Assembly: GCA_022497155.1 (NCBI GenBank)
Contig: MU385766.1
Coordinates: 248,001-312,000 of the forward strand
Length of the DNA: 64,000 nucleotides
Source: Whalleya microplaca
Lineage: Eukaryota > Ascomycota > Sordariomycetes > Xylariales > Xylariaceae
Reading direction: 5' to 3'
The notes under the pieces were generated by a model. The model searched no databases and was not told where the DNA came from. It saw only the letters and a list, made by a program, of their open reading frames with translations. Shown here piece by piece: positions 35,551 through 47,721 of the stretch. Both the position numbers and the translations under genes were made by a program. The first letter of the stretch is position 1. Each line of letters starts with the position of its first letter.

Positions 35551-37336
35551 GATGGTTGAGAATGTAGTCTGAAATATCATGCCGGTGCTGCGACTATTGT
35601 ACTATATACGGGATTGGAAATAGCAAATCATGATTTTGTTAATTTTCTCTTGTCTCTGATCTATGTGTTCACTATGTTGATTACCTATAAGCAGAGCTCC
35701 CTGCAAAGTTAGAGCTAACACTATGAGTGTATGTCCCTTCCATACATCATCTGTACACCACCCATGTCATCGGACTACAAGCCCTTTACCAATACATACA
35801 TCTAATAAGCATATATCTATATTATTCATCGAGCATGACTACCCTTTCTCATTTAATCGCCAGCTGGGAAATCTATCTCCGAGGCATATTTTATCGAGGA
35901 GATGGATGTGGGAGACTGCCAAGCCTATAAGTTGGGGTATTACCAACATTGCAATAGCATAGAAACAACACCTCTAAAGAAGCAAGTCTCCCCCTTTTTC
36001 ACCCACCTATGTTAGTCACAAAAGCCAACCTATAGTGACCAAGAGTCTATCAATATCAGCTAGAAGCAATATGTTTCATATCTCCTCATGATCATCCATG
36101 TATGTTCGGAGGTTATAGGTATCATACCGCAAGGATACAGACCGGGCAATGAATGATGTTGTGCTTAAGTAACCAGCAGCATTCATGGTAGAGTCATACG
36201 AACAAAGCCTCTGCAGCATGTGTGGTTATCATAAGCTAAGCTTTTGCCTGGAAATGAGGACACCGTGTATGACAACGGGATAGTATGGTATGTGCCCACC
36301 TTAACAATGAGCTTGCGTGTGCATATTTCTCCAATCCTTCAAGTATTATTATAGTGGTCTCATAGTGGCTTCTGATACAGACGACGCATGTCTGCTCACG
36401 GGCCAGTGAACATTTGCACAACCAAGCCTGCTTCCACAATGTCATACGTGTATCGCCTACAATAACAGTCCAGTGTTTGTTGTCTACAGACAAGGGTGGT
36501 GATAAACATCCAAACTCATGGGTTTCAACTTAATGTGTCTGTGTATATTTCAGTAGACGACATCTAGGGATATATGAAGCCAATGTTATAGATAGCGTAA
36601 TCTGCAGGGACCTAGGTTAGATAGTGGTGATTCACAGCTTAGAAATAGGGACCCCTGGCTATAATAATAAGTTTTCAGTACCTTCTAACTTCGGCTCCTC
36701 CGATCTGTGATTTGCTAGCTGTGGGTTGTTGTGGTGAATGAACCTGTGAGTCATTACTAGGGGGCCCTAGTACATGAGCCGCATGCTGGGAACGCTTCAG
36801 GTTGGGATGACGACCGAAAACGATTTGACGAGGTGAATTCTAGTGAATGTTTTGACGTGTTTATGGAGAATGAATGCTATGGAACATCCAGGGCTACCAG
36901 GTCAGTGCGCCGGCTAGGCAGCGCGGGATGATGTTCAGCGGGTTTGACGCCACTGCCCGTTAAATGGCAGCGGCTCCAAGCAGGGATGTGATGCCATGGT
37001 TGCCGGGCCAATTTGGGCTTTATTTTCTTTCTGCAGGCTCAACCATGACTTTTTCTTGGGAAAAGGCACTCCACTGTTGCCGATCTTAAAGAACGCACAC
37101 ATTCACCTTTACTTTTTTTCTGATAAAGGATTGGATTGTCTCCAGTAACCAAATTGTTTCGCAACTCCGGAGACCATTCTTGCGCCCATTACACACAACC
37201 TTTGCACACTCGCACACTTGCATCAACATATCAATAGCTTGTCCAAATCAGATCAGCTCGCCTGACATTTGCGCCGACATCTCTCAATCTCTACATACGC
37301 AACCGATTGTCAATCCAGGAACTCGAACCTGAAGCA
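35551..37336. other. Intergenic region between the acyl-CoA dehydrogenase and Spo12
   Basis: 1.8 kb without a credible gene. 37040-37336 is likely the promoter and long pyrimidine-rich leader of Spo12, which fits a cell-cycle gene. The rest shows only short chance frames. Confidence 0.45.
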
Positions 37337-37823
37337 ATGGGTCCCGCCAACGCGCTGTCCAGCAAGGACGCCAACGCCACCATGTCGGGCAACGACTCCG
37401 CCAAGGACTCCGGCGCCAAGTCCAACATTAAGAGCATGGAGTACCATCGCCAGGTGTTGCACTCGAAGATGGAGGAAGAGAAGTACGGCGTTGTTGCGAC
37501 TTTCCTGCCCCAGAAGCACCCCGCTAACCCCCTGGCTTCTGGTAGGAATAAGCAGCAGTACATCTCTCCCTCGGACAACATCATGAGCCCTTGCACCGCC
37601 AAGCTGAATGCCTTGAAGGGACGACAAGCCAACAAGTAAGTTTCGCAATGCCGTGGTCAGTGTAGGCTACCCAGAGTTGTGTACTAATTGCGCATTGTAC
37701 AGGGCCAAGCCCAAGTCGCTCTTCGCTCAGACATCCACCAAGAAGTTCGATGGCGAGAATGTCTTTGGTGCTAAGAACGCCTCGCAATCTACGTCGCCTG
37801 AGAAGCGTCAGAATGCCAATTAA
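37337..37823 (+). CDS. Spo12-family mitotic exit regulator
   Basis: Two exons (37337-37635 and 37703-37823) join in phase (AA | G) to give 139 aa. The Spo12 signature SPSDNIMSPCTAKLNALKG lies near residues 76-95. Such short proteins act with the Cdc14 early anaphase release/mitotic exit network in yeast. The preceding block SMEYHRQVLHSKMEEEKYG is helical, and the tail SLFAQTSTKKFDGENVFGAK is polar. The start ATG at 37337 was preferred to upstream non-ATG codons. Immediately after the stop, the DNA contains two AATTAATT palindromes (37818-37835). Confidence 0.85.
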
Positions 37824-38124
37824 TTCCAATTAATTGGCTTGTACGGAATACAACCTTTACATTAATGACCTTCGATTCTCTGGCTTAAGGGGAGATTTTA
37901 TAAGGCCCGCTCTAATGGGGGGGGACTTAGTTTTCTTTTGTTGTACACAGGGACATCGAGCAATGGCGTTCGGGATGACATACAGGCTGATAAATGCCTA
38001 TTCCCCAGGATAGAGGTTGTTATGACACATGTAACGATAAATAAACATCAATGATTCACGAGTAAATGATGGGAGTTGCGCTCTGTATCCGATAAGTCTT
38101 CATATATTGGCAGTTGAAAAAGCA

Positions 38125-39614
38125 TCATGCCTTGTAGCCGCTCACTATATAAACTACATCCTCATCTGCCACCGGATGCCCAAGCCCAACCCTCTGCGGT
38201 ACATGCCTCGCACTGGCACCCCATACTAAAGCGTACTTGTAGGTCTCCTTGAGGGTCCGGTGGATTCGATCGCAGACGTCCTCGATGGTGCTATTATTCC
38301 GCACGATCAGCGCCTCGCCGAAGTCGGGATCCACGCCTTTCCGCTTCGTGTAGATCCGGATCAGCTGCAATTCTTTCCAACACCGGTCCACTACATCCTG
38401 GATGCCCAAGTCCAACTCGCAACTCATGACAACGGTTTGCGGCTCGCGCGCCAGCTTGTCCAGGAAGTCGAGCGAGACGCTGTCGATCTTATTGTAGACG
38501 TAGAGGCACTTGATATATTTGCGGTGGTCCTTCATGATGACATCAATGAGGTCGTCGACCGTCGCCTCATCGTCCCGTACCAGGACCTCGCAATTTAGTA
38601 ACTTGTAATCGCGTAAGATGTTAAACACCATCTTTTCATCTAGATTCTTCGGCGTCGATTGGAAGGTAATCTTCACGCCACCGGCCTTCTTCGCCTTCAG
38701 GTAAATATTCCTACGCAAAAATTAGTATCCTGCTATCTATTCATAATCCCGAATTATCCAGAAATAACTATCCAGTCCAAGCCCTTCTCACTAGGGACTC
38801 GCTAGCTAGTACCCAGGGCGTGATCTGGATAGTTATTTCTGGATAATTCGGGATATCAGCTTACGGTGGTTCTCTATTCAACCGTATTCCCACGGCTTCC
38901 AACTCAGCCTCCAGCAGAGCCCTCTGCTCCGCCCTCTTCGTCGCATCGAGGACCATGAGGATGAGATCACTCGTCTTCGCCGCCGAGATCACCTGTCGCC
39001 CTCGACCCTTCCCCTCTGCGGCACCCTCGATGATCCCGGGCAGATCGAGCAGCTGGATCTCCGCACCGCCGTACTCGAGCACACCGGGGATGGCAGTCAG
39101 GGTCGTGAAGGCGTACGAGGCGACCTCGGACCGCGTCTTCGTCACCTTGGATAGAAACGTAGACTTTCCCACCGACGGAAATCCGACAAGCGCTATGCGC
39201 GCATCGCCGCTTTTGCTCACGTCGAAGCCGGCACCGCCTCCTCCGCCGGCCCCGGGGCCGGGCTCAAGAAGCTGTGCTCGTAGTCGTGCGAGTTTTCTGG
39301 ACAGATTATTAGATGCAGCTTGTTTGAGTATACTCGTTACGAGGCGTACCCCTTTAAAAGTCCAAGATGATATTCTGGGACTAGAGTCAGTATTTCTGGG
39401 GGAATATGAGAGGAAGTTGACGCTCTCACCAGTCGCCTTGTTCTCTATAGCCCAAATCGATAAGTTAGAACACTGGCCGTGCAACAAATTGTGTCTAGAG
39501 CCTTACTCTGCGTCCTCCTCATCTCATCCTCGATCCTATATGCGATAAGCTGGTGCGCCTGTACCATAGAGAACTACCAACTCACTCCTTGATCTTCTCC
39601 GTGATGTTCACCAT
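38125..39614 (-). CDS. RBG2: Developmentally regulated GTP-binding protein 2 homologue (DRG2/Rbg2)
   Basis: Six exons in phase give 371 aa: 39614-39586, 39535-39507, 39444-39430 (only 15 bp), 39374-39350, 39296-38865 and 38710-38125. The rebuilt N-terminus reads [19 protein letters not shown], then [21 protein letters not shown]1 is GFPSVGKST, the effector part is [16 protein letters not shown]3 is [18 protein letters not shown] and G4 is NKID; a C-terminal TGS domain ends near [40 protein letters not shown] and [10 protein letters not shown] match DRG2 rather than DRG1. These GTPases associate with ribosomes and, with Gir2, affect translation under stress. The fifth intron (38864-38711) is 154 bp, about three times the others, and is filled by a long perfect hairpin. 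The model is strongly supported by phase and family order. Confidence 0.95.
38746..38854. repeat. 30-bp perfect inverted repeat filling a DRG2 intron
   Basis: Arms at 38746-38775 and 38825-38854 are exact reverse complements, separated by 49 bp. Each arm contains two TATCCAG copies separated by AAATAAC. The repeat lies wholly between the donor (38864) and acceptor (38711) of the fifth DRG2 intron. Both arms are still identical, which points to a young insertion (MITE-like or introner-like) or to selection on the RNA hairpin. Confidence 0.9.
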
Positions 39615-40423
39615 CTTGGCGGTTTCAAGTATGGAATCCGGGCTTATCAATCGGCGGTCTGACCCTTGAACTCATCAGGATAATCAATACGGCTCCAGAA
39701 AAGCAGTTGAATAACGACGGGCCAGCTGACTCTAGTTTGGTTGTAAATTAAACGATGAGAATTCATCATCTCAATCTCGTCCAACTTTCTTACTGTGCCC
39801 CACCTTGCGCGGCAGAATCCCAACGTGGGGTTAAGGCGCAAACCATAAATGCTTCACCGACTGCCTCATGCGGTACCTTATCCGGTTTGCACGCTTATCG
39901 CCTATATGTAGTCTGTACTCTTTTCTCTCTATTTCAACTTCTGGTTAATTCTAGTTAGTCGAAGAGGTGTCTTCAAAGCACAGTAATAGGCACTCTGACA
40001 AGCTTGCCTGAGATCACACCGAGGAAATTGTCTCCTTCTCCAGGCATATAATTCCAAAGTATTTAATGCGCCGATTTCTGAGGGAAAAGCGCTAGGCTTC
40101 GGCATTTACTGCCCTGGCCGAAATATCCGGAGTATGCTACTGTTGCAACTTTCGTTTAGTTCACATACTCAAGGAGGCATAAGCACCTTTTCAGCCTATC
40201 GCTTCGAGTTTACTTCTACTCAAAACCCTCTAACCTATCACTTGGACTCATGCTCATCAGTCCAACGTACTCAATCTTAAACATTACAGCTACATGTAAC
40301 TTTCACACTTGTTTTTCGCAGACTGTTATATTTATATCCTAGATATTCCGGGATTTATAAGTAATGGCACGAGGCAGTAGAAACTCACTGTTACGATATA
40401 AAGTTAGAATAAAATATAGATGT

Positions 40424-41120
40424 TCACAAGTCGTCTTCATGCTCCTCGGCGTCCGACATGGGGGAGGCGTGGCGGAATGACGAATCGTCGTTCAACATGA
40501 AATCAATGCTTCGCCTGAGCCCCTATAAGTCACCCTCAATCGTACCGACCTTATGCCAGAACTCGTTGAGGGATTATATCCAAGACGCGGAGAGGGTGGT
40601 TATACCTAGAGCACCTCAACCACGTCGGGGCTAAAAATAGGGGGGTTGACTGGACAGTGCTGGTGTCACCGAATGTAGGCTCATCGTAATTGTCATCGTG
40701 GCATCTCCATGGCTTGACGAGGCCTACGACGGGCTTCTCTTCAATGACACAGATGTTTCACGATTACGAGCTCCGCGCCGGTTAATGCAGGCGAGCACTC
40801 ACGTCGGGAGGTACCAATCTCTCGAGTTTGGCACGAAAAGGTCGGCGATCCGTTTGTCACACTCCCAGACACCCTCAGCAGCATCATCACCAGCGGCCAA
40901 TAGGTGTAAAATTATGCTGAACTCCACCAGAGCAGAATGGGAGTTGAACAAAAGGCTCAGGGATACCGAAATTACGATGAATTTATCATTGACTCGTAAG
41001 CTCATATCCAAATTATCATCTCCCGTGTCCCAGCCTCGTATATCGTATGGGGAGACTCCGGTATAATAGCGCAGTCGGGTAATTCCAGCCATTTCATCTA
41101 CATTCGTGAGTCTACACACG
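40424..41120 (-). pseudogene. Unresolved minus-strand coding remnant
   Basis: Three separate pieces look coding on the minus strand but could not be joined in phase: a 106-codon frame (41119-40799, including GVWECDKRIADLFVPNSRDW); a frame with KPWRCHDDNYDEPTFGDTS (about 40720-40660); and a possible last exon after an AG with SIDFMLNDDSSFRHASPMSD ending in TGA at 40424. No family is recognised. It may be a real gene with introns I failed to place, or a broken copy. Confidence 0.25.
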
Positions 41121-43017
41121 TAAAATAATTACGCGGCGTTTCGATGAGAAGACCTAAGTGAACAGCAAAGCTAAGGTTCCGAGCTGAAAGGCAGGTATAC
41201 ATTAAGTAATCTAGTTGGTTAGCTCACGGAGCTGAGGGGGTACAAGGCCAGATAAACTGCGGTTTAGGGGCAGTTTTTCATGTACACATCCCAAGGTATT
41301 GTTTCTAGCCTTTCCCCGTTGGAGAGCGATAGGTCTTGAACTTGTTACCCTTGTCTGGATGAGCGCCCCCTGTTTTGCTAAGAATAACATCTGCCATAAA
41401 GCCAACTCCCATTGAACCTCACGTTGGCCAAAATGCTTCCCGATATTGATTAAGTAAGCCTCCTTACCCTAGTACTTTGCTTGGATGTCAACTATAAGTC
41501 CCGGGCGGCGCAGCGTTGCTGGTGCACCTCCTTATTCTCGTGACCAGCGAGCTTATGCCTCAGGGTATCCGAGTAGAACGGACTCAAGTCTGAAATAGTA
41601 AGCTTAAATATGTATCATAAATGACTTAAGACAGAACAATTAGTGACCCTCGAACGGAAATCATGGAAGGCAGGGGGATTCGGGCCGCTCCGGATGCCGT
41701 CCGCAATACCTCGCTTACCTTCGTCGCTATCGAGATTCTCCCGCTAGCACTAGTAAAGGCCTGCCGGTCTAGGACACTTCGGTCCTAATGTATAAGTACT
41801 AGATATGAACGCTTCTTCATTAAGCTTCAGACAGAGAAGCTTAAATAAGTCATCATCTCCGCGGTAATTCCTTAATGTTTAAAAGACTAGTAAGTGCAAG
41901 AGTGTGGATATTAAAACGGACTTGAAACTACGAATTGCGTACAAAGTGAGCATGCTAATATTCACTCTGGATTGGCATCTACTAAGTCGATTCTGGTTAT
42001 ATGATAGCTAGTGTACCTTGAAACTTGATGAGGAACTTATCTTCACATGCTTCCTCAAGCAATATAATCAATCTGAGCTCGTCGACATCTAACTATGTGA
42101 ACGGACAAGGATTTCACTTCTGTGTTAATCTTCAAGACGTAATGTAGCTACTTTTTCGTTCCCAAAGGAATGGTCTGCTTTTAAATAGTCATAGAGGCCA
42201 AATTTACCATCTACCTATCCCTAATCTTCGGGCTCTACTTTTGAAAGTCTCTTACTTGGGAATTCCTCTCTTAATGCTATGACCGTCACATCTTTTCAAA
42301 TGGCTGCTATAGCGCATTGATTTTGAGTTATAAGGAATATGCACTTGACATAATTTGACCATAGATTAGTCTTGAACTACTTGAAATAAGCTTTAAGCCA
42401 GTTACCAGCTTTCTTGTTATGTTTAGTATGTGACTTGGTAAGGTGTGGCTTCACACTCCCACATTAGCGCGAATTATCTAAGTCAATTTTATTCAAGCTA
42501 TTCTATTTCTGAGCTAGATGAACTGGTAATTAATCGAGCCAAATAAATTAGTACCTAATTCCCATGTAGATTTCCAATCCGTGATGTAGCTAGTAGGAAG
42601 ACAGATTATAGAATCATAAACTCTATAAGTCGAATTACAAGTGAAATACTGTACGCTTAATCATCAGTCAATCTCATTTGTCAACGACACTGATAAGGAC
42701 TTGCGAAAGAATGTAAGCTTATAGTCCACAGAACTTATCAAATAAATCTCTCTTCAAGGTCTACAAGTTTAGCTTAATATGATATCATAGTCGTCTCGAG
42801 GACTGAGTACACCGGAGACATGGAAATGAAGACTGTTACAGTAGGTAGACACTAACAAATGCCGCCTGACAATCCCGTATGTCTTTCGGCGAAATGGCAC
42901 TCATTAATAATAGCATGATCCAGGCTTTCTCACGTCATCGCTGAGATATTCTGGTTAATGAGTGGGTGCCTCATGGGACTAATCGCTAGCTGTGACCTTC
43001 CAGTTTCGTGCTAATAT

Positions 43018-43036
43018 GCGGGGTGCATATCCCCAG
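43018..43036. promoter_or_regulatory. Paired CreA-type carbon-repression motifs upstream of the sugar transporter
   Basis: GCGGGG at 43018-43023 and CCCCAG (reverse CTGGGG) at 43031-43036 both fit SYGGRG, the binding consensus of the repressor CreA. They face each other about 270-285 bp before the transporter ATG. Closely spaced pairs are known to be the functional arrangement in Aspergillus. The six-base consensus is common by chance. Confidence 0.3.
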
Positions 43037-43304
43037 ACGAAGCCAGTTAAGGCGCAAGATGATCGACACGGGGTGATCGACGTAGTGCTAAACTCACTAT
43101 GCGCATTCGTCCGACTTTGAAATAATATGAAGTTATTCCGTGCGCGTGGCGGTTATGACGATGAGTGGATTCGAGGCCGAATTTATTGCAGATAAAGGGT
43201 GCCTTCTAGTCCACCCCAAGATCCTTCTTTTCACTAGCAAGACAGATTATCATCGGAGGTCAACCTTATAACAAATTCATCTTCTCACGAATGCCAAATG
43301 AAAG

Positions 43305-45420
43305 ATGAGTCGAGCACGAGCACCTTACTTTGGAATGAGAGGGGGGTGGCTCACCTTCTGGGTGACAGTAGCGTGTGCTACAGACATGACACTTTTCGGG
43401 TTAGTTAACAAATTTGTACAATTACCAACTTCATCTTACCGTCTCCGGATAGTTATGATCAAGGAGTTTTTGGTGGCGTGATTGTCACATCAGACTTCCT
43501 CGACCTCATGGGCATTACCGACGATGCGAAATTACAAAGTACTGTGACAGCGATCTATGACGTCGGTTGCTTCTTTGGAGCCCTTTCGACCATATGGATC
43601 GGCGAAAAGCTTGGGAGGAAAAACACTATTCTTACAGGAACGACTATCATGAGCATTGGAGCTATTCTACAAGTAGCGGCTTTTGGGCTACCGCAGATGA
43701 TTGTTGGTCGAATCATTGCTGGTATTGGAAATGGCATCAACACATCAACAGCACCAATTTGGCAGGGCGAAACCAGTAAGGCTAGTTGGAGGGGAAAACT
43801 TATTGTCATTGAGATGATTATGAACGTCTTTGGTTTCTCATTGAGTATGCCCTTCCCCTCAACACGAAAGGCTGGTCGCTTCCCTGGCTGACAGAATCGT
43901 GACAGGCAACTGGGTCACATTTGGCATGTCTTACGCCCCGGGATCCGTAGCCTGGCGATTTCCGCTTGCTCTCCAATTTATCTTCATACTGACCCTCTTT
44001 GCTACGGTGCCGTGGCTACCAGAAAGCCCTCGGTGGATGATCGGAAAGGGCCGCATCAAGGAAGCAAATGCCATTTTGGCCGACCTTGAGGGAATGGAAG
44101 TTCAGGATCCCTATATTGTGACTCAATCCAAGGAAATACAGTGGGCTGTCAACTTCGAACGTGAGAATACTGTTCCTTGGTCTATGCTTCTTCGAGGCAA
44201 GACTAGTTCCAACAGCGGCACCTGCACGATACGACGCCTTTTGCTCGGTATGGGAACTCAGGCCATGCAGCAGTTTTCTGGTATAAAGTATGTGTATTGC
44301 TTATTGCCCTGAAACTCCAAGATTCAAAATTATATTAGAAACTCTTAGTAAACAAAAGTTACTAACTCGAGATTTTACAGCGTGACTTCGTATTACTTAC
44401 CTCTAGTCCTCATCAGGTCTGTAGGCTTGGAGGATAAGACCGCACGGCTCCTAGCTGCCTGCAACTCTGTCAGCTATTTGCTATTCAGCTTGATAGGTAT
44501 TCCTAACGTCGAGCGATGGGGCCGTAGGAAAATGATGATGTGTAAGTACTTTGAGGTAGGATTGCTTACTATCAATACAAACTAACAGTATTCAGATTGT
44601 GCTTTCGGTCAATTTCTTTGCTATATGTTTATCACCATATGCATCCGGTACAGTGAGGACACCTCTATTGGACAGGATGTGAACAAGCAGTGGGCTTCGG
44701 CATCTATCGCATTCTTTTTCTTATACTACGTCTTCTTCGGAATTGGATGGCAAGGTGTAAGTCTGCAATATTTTCATTCGATTTCTCGTTTTACATACAG
44801 CTGGGCCGAATGTTTCGGTATTCCAACAAGCATTCATCTCATATCCCCTCTCGTTATTGTTCTTCATAGATCGTAGAAGATCTAGGCACAATACCGAAGC
44901 TTCGCAAACTTCACCGATTGAAAAAGGAGTATACAGCAATGGACACTAATCTTTACAGGTTCCCTGGCTATATCCTGCTGAGATCAATTCTCTAAGCATG
45001 CGAACCAAAGGTGCGGGGCTAGGGACTGCAACAAATTGGATTGTGAATTTTATGGTTGTCGAAATTACACCGGTTGGCATCGATTCAATTGGCTGGCGCT
45101 TTTATATCATCTGGACCGTTTTCAACTTTTCATTTGTGCCCATCGTCTACTTTTTCTACCCAGAGACCGCCGGCCGTACCCTCGAAGATATTGATCACTT
45201 CTTCCAAGAGAATCAGAATATATTGATTTTCAGGGACCGAGACGCCAAGTCATCCAAGCGGCCCGCTCAATACGTTCAGCAGGAGCGTGAGCAAGTTAGA
45301 AGGAATAGCTCCATCATCTCCGCGGACATCAAAGAGGCAATTAAAAAAGGAAGTTTTGCTGATGGTCCTGATTCTAAGTTGAGGGATGAGGAGAAGGGTA
45401 CCTCTACTCACGTAGAATAA
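43305..45420 (+). CDS. MFS sugar (hexose-type) transporter
   Basis: Six exons in phase give 550 aa: 43305-43399, 43453-43844, 43906-44287, 44381-44541, 44596-44756 and 44959-45420. The start MSRARAPYFGMRGGWLTFWV followed by TVACATDMTLFGYDQGVFGG is typical of fungal hexose-transporter-like proteins. Sugar-porter signatures are IGEKLGRKNTILTG (loop 2-3), RIIAGIGNGINTSTAPIWQG, WRFPLALQFIF, PESPRWMIGKGR, QQFSGINVTSYYLP, VERWGRRKMMM, and PWLYPAEINSLSMRTKGAGL followed by FYPETAGRTLEDID. Twelve hydrophobic segments are expected across residues 15-480. The last 70 residues are a charged cytosolic tail. It imports a sugar by proton symport across the plasma membrane; substrate is unknown. The last intron (44757-44958) is 202 bp, much longer than the rest. 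It stands alone in a gene-poor zone. Confidence 0.92.
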
Positions 45421-47721
45421 TGGGGACAATGTCATATATACTGTCACAAAAGTGATGACACGATTGCAATGTCACCAGATTCGCCTTACATACTCCGTGA
45501 AATTATGCGTCGCGTATTATTCTGCTTTATTATGGGTTTACCTATTAATACGAAGGTTCTTGAACTAGTACATACCTAACACAACTTATTCACTAGAATG
45601 AGAATAATATCAGATGACAAGAGGTGATGCGTAAAGCCACCTTGATAGAATGGTACCATTTCGTATATAGTAGGTAGAATCATTCTAACAGAGCATATTA
45701 TTGTCGATACAAAGCTATTTGTGTTGGCATTTCTACCTCCTCACGGGCTAAAGGGTGTTGTGCCATACTTAGCAAAGGACCCTGGTAATATAAGAATTCC
45801 GACGTTGTCAGGTTTCAGGTTTCTTTGTTAGGTTCATGTATATAGGAGCTGTTCGGAGAACAGCCTTTTAGTTAGTCCTTCGTGCAACAACTGCGTTGTT
45901 TTGCTACCTCATAGGTTCATCTCGTGACAGACGTACATAAATTCGCTCCCCGCTTGGATAATAATAATAAGCGGACATATTTTTATTCAGTATAGTCCGC
46001 ATATCTCTTTGTATTTTATGAAATCAATAATATTTACCGTTATTCTTCCGAAAAATTTTTTTTTTTTTTGAAAACTTTATAAAGGTATTCCGATGTCAAG
46101 AAATAAATAAGTCTTTACATCACTAAGCATGTAAATCAACTATCTAACGGCAGTCATTACGTCCCTCATTTATCGATGTATTACACCAGTACATACGATT
46201 CTATTCAATGCTTAGATAGGAACTCAATAGGATTATACAGTATCCGACTTGAATCAAGAACATTCATTAGTGAGATCAAATGTATTAAATCACCGGTGAT
46301 TGTAGTGTTAAATTATAAAGTGATAAGTCTACCTCGGGCTAAGCGTATTCCTCTTGGTCATCTTTGGAGTTCTAACCTTGACCACAATGCTGCCAGTCTT
46401 TTATCGAGAAGGGGGCTTATACCTCACTAAACGGTAGAGAGACGATGATTCTCCAGTTGTTGATAATTGGAAGGGGGACTCCTCCCAGGAGATCTACTTG
46501 ACAAGCACGAAGAGGGCAATGAACCTACCAAAAGGTTTACAGTCGTCAACGGCAGCCACAACGAACCCACAATCTTTCTCAGGAGATTTCGAGAGATATA
46601 TTAGGTCCGACTGGCGTGACTGGGCCAATGAGGACAGGCGGGTCAAGTTGTACTGGAATGCCGCTCTTCTCATCCTGCATTACGACAGCGATGATATTGC
46701 ACATGATTTTACACAGTTACTCATCTACGAGCTTACATGTTTCATACCATTAGCGAGCTGCGTGTCGAGTTCTCGGTGTCGCTGTAGGCCTTGTATTAAT
46801 GGCTAGCATGGAAATCAAGCTTTGTAAGCACCAATGAACAGGACGATACTTGGGATGTGGCACGTCGAGGTAACACGCAGTCTGTAATACCTAGGTAAGA
46901 AGATATCCTAAAACGGTAGCATCAGTTCTATATATCACTCCCTATGCCACTTAACGTGTCCCAACACATACGTCATCTTGTGTACGACGTACCTTAAACC
47001 ACGATTAAGTTTTACTCCTAGGTACCTACCTAGCAAGCACAGGCGCTTATCCCGTTGAGTGTGAACAAGTACTTAGTAGCACCGCCGCCACATGCTGGTA
47101 GTGTTGAACTTGTAGTGCGATTAGATGTATTGTTGTTGGTTTGTGGTACCTGTGGCTGAGGTGAGCATACCTACCTAATGGGACGGTTGATGTAGACTGA
47201 TCTGCGTAACTTCTGCTCGGTCAACTGCCCTTATGTTGGGTGGAGCTACTATTAGTTGGCACTCATCATTAATGGGATAGAATACACCCCATCAACCCGT
47301 CAACTGGTATCAAGAATCCTTGGATTTAGATTTCAGATACTTCAATTGCTCATGTAACTGTTTCGATCTCGCAGGGGCATTTCCGGCCCACCTAGAATTC
47401 CCTCCATTATTTCCTTCCAAGGTTCCCCACGCCAATACTTATGTACATCATCAACCTTACCACGTGTGATACATGTAGGAGGTATCCATACCCAGGTACC
47501 TAAGTACCTAGGTAGCTAAGGTTTGCTCCTAAAAGAGGAAACTTTGGACCTTGCACTAACACCCCTCACTCCACTCCGGGCTGCCACTCCGGGCTGCCAC
47601 CTACTCCGGGAGGTTTTCTCGGTCTAGGCAGCACCTGCGCTCCTCCCCGTCTTTCGGATCAACGACGCCTCCCCAATCCCAACAACGTCTACCAATCTCA
47701 ACATTGCATCTGAACATCGCT
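45421..47721. other. Gene-poor region between the transporter and the GNAT-like gene
   Basis: 2.3 kb of mostly AT-rich DNA. A poly-T run lies at about 46058-46070. A short plus-strand frame (46498-46806) has no recognisable domain and begins with a TTG. From about 46880 to 47520, TACCTAGGTA-type palindromes recur. The final 200 bp is GC-richer leader DNA with a 13-bp repeat. Confidence 0.4.
47573..47598. repeat. 13-bp direct repeat in the GNAT-like gene leader
   Basis: ACTCCGGGCTGCC occurs twice in tandem (47573-47585 and 47586-47598), followed by a partial third copy (CTACTCCGGG). It lies about 125-150 bp before the start codon at 47722. Confidence 0.8.

Larger units (their letters stand above)
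39615..43304. other. Gene-poor region between DRG2 and the sugar transporter
   Basis: 3.7 kb with no intact gene. 40424-41120 holds a decayed or unresolved minus-strand coding remnant. 41640-41790 is a GC-richer island without readable protein. 41800-43000 is AT-rich with many stops. The last 300 bp should be the promoter of the transporter. Confidence 0.45.

Noticed and set aside
34735..35580. 281-codon minus-strand frame opposite the acyl-CoA dehydrogenase
   Set aside because: It mirrors the GC-rich last exon; its Arg/Asp/Leu-rich product has no family features, while the plus strand has clear ACAD motifs.
46498..46806. 102-codon plus-strand frame (SGDFERYIRSDWRDWANEDR)
   Set aside because: It begins with TTG, has no family match I recognise and ends in a Cys/Arg-rich run. 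It may be a fragment of a lost gene, but support is too thin for a feature.
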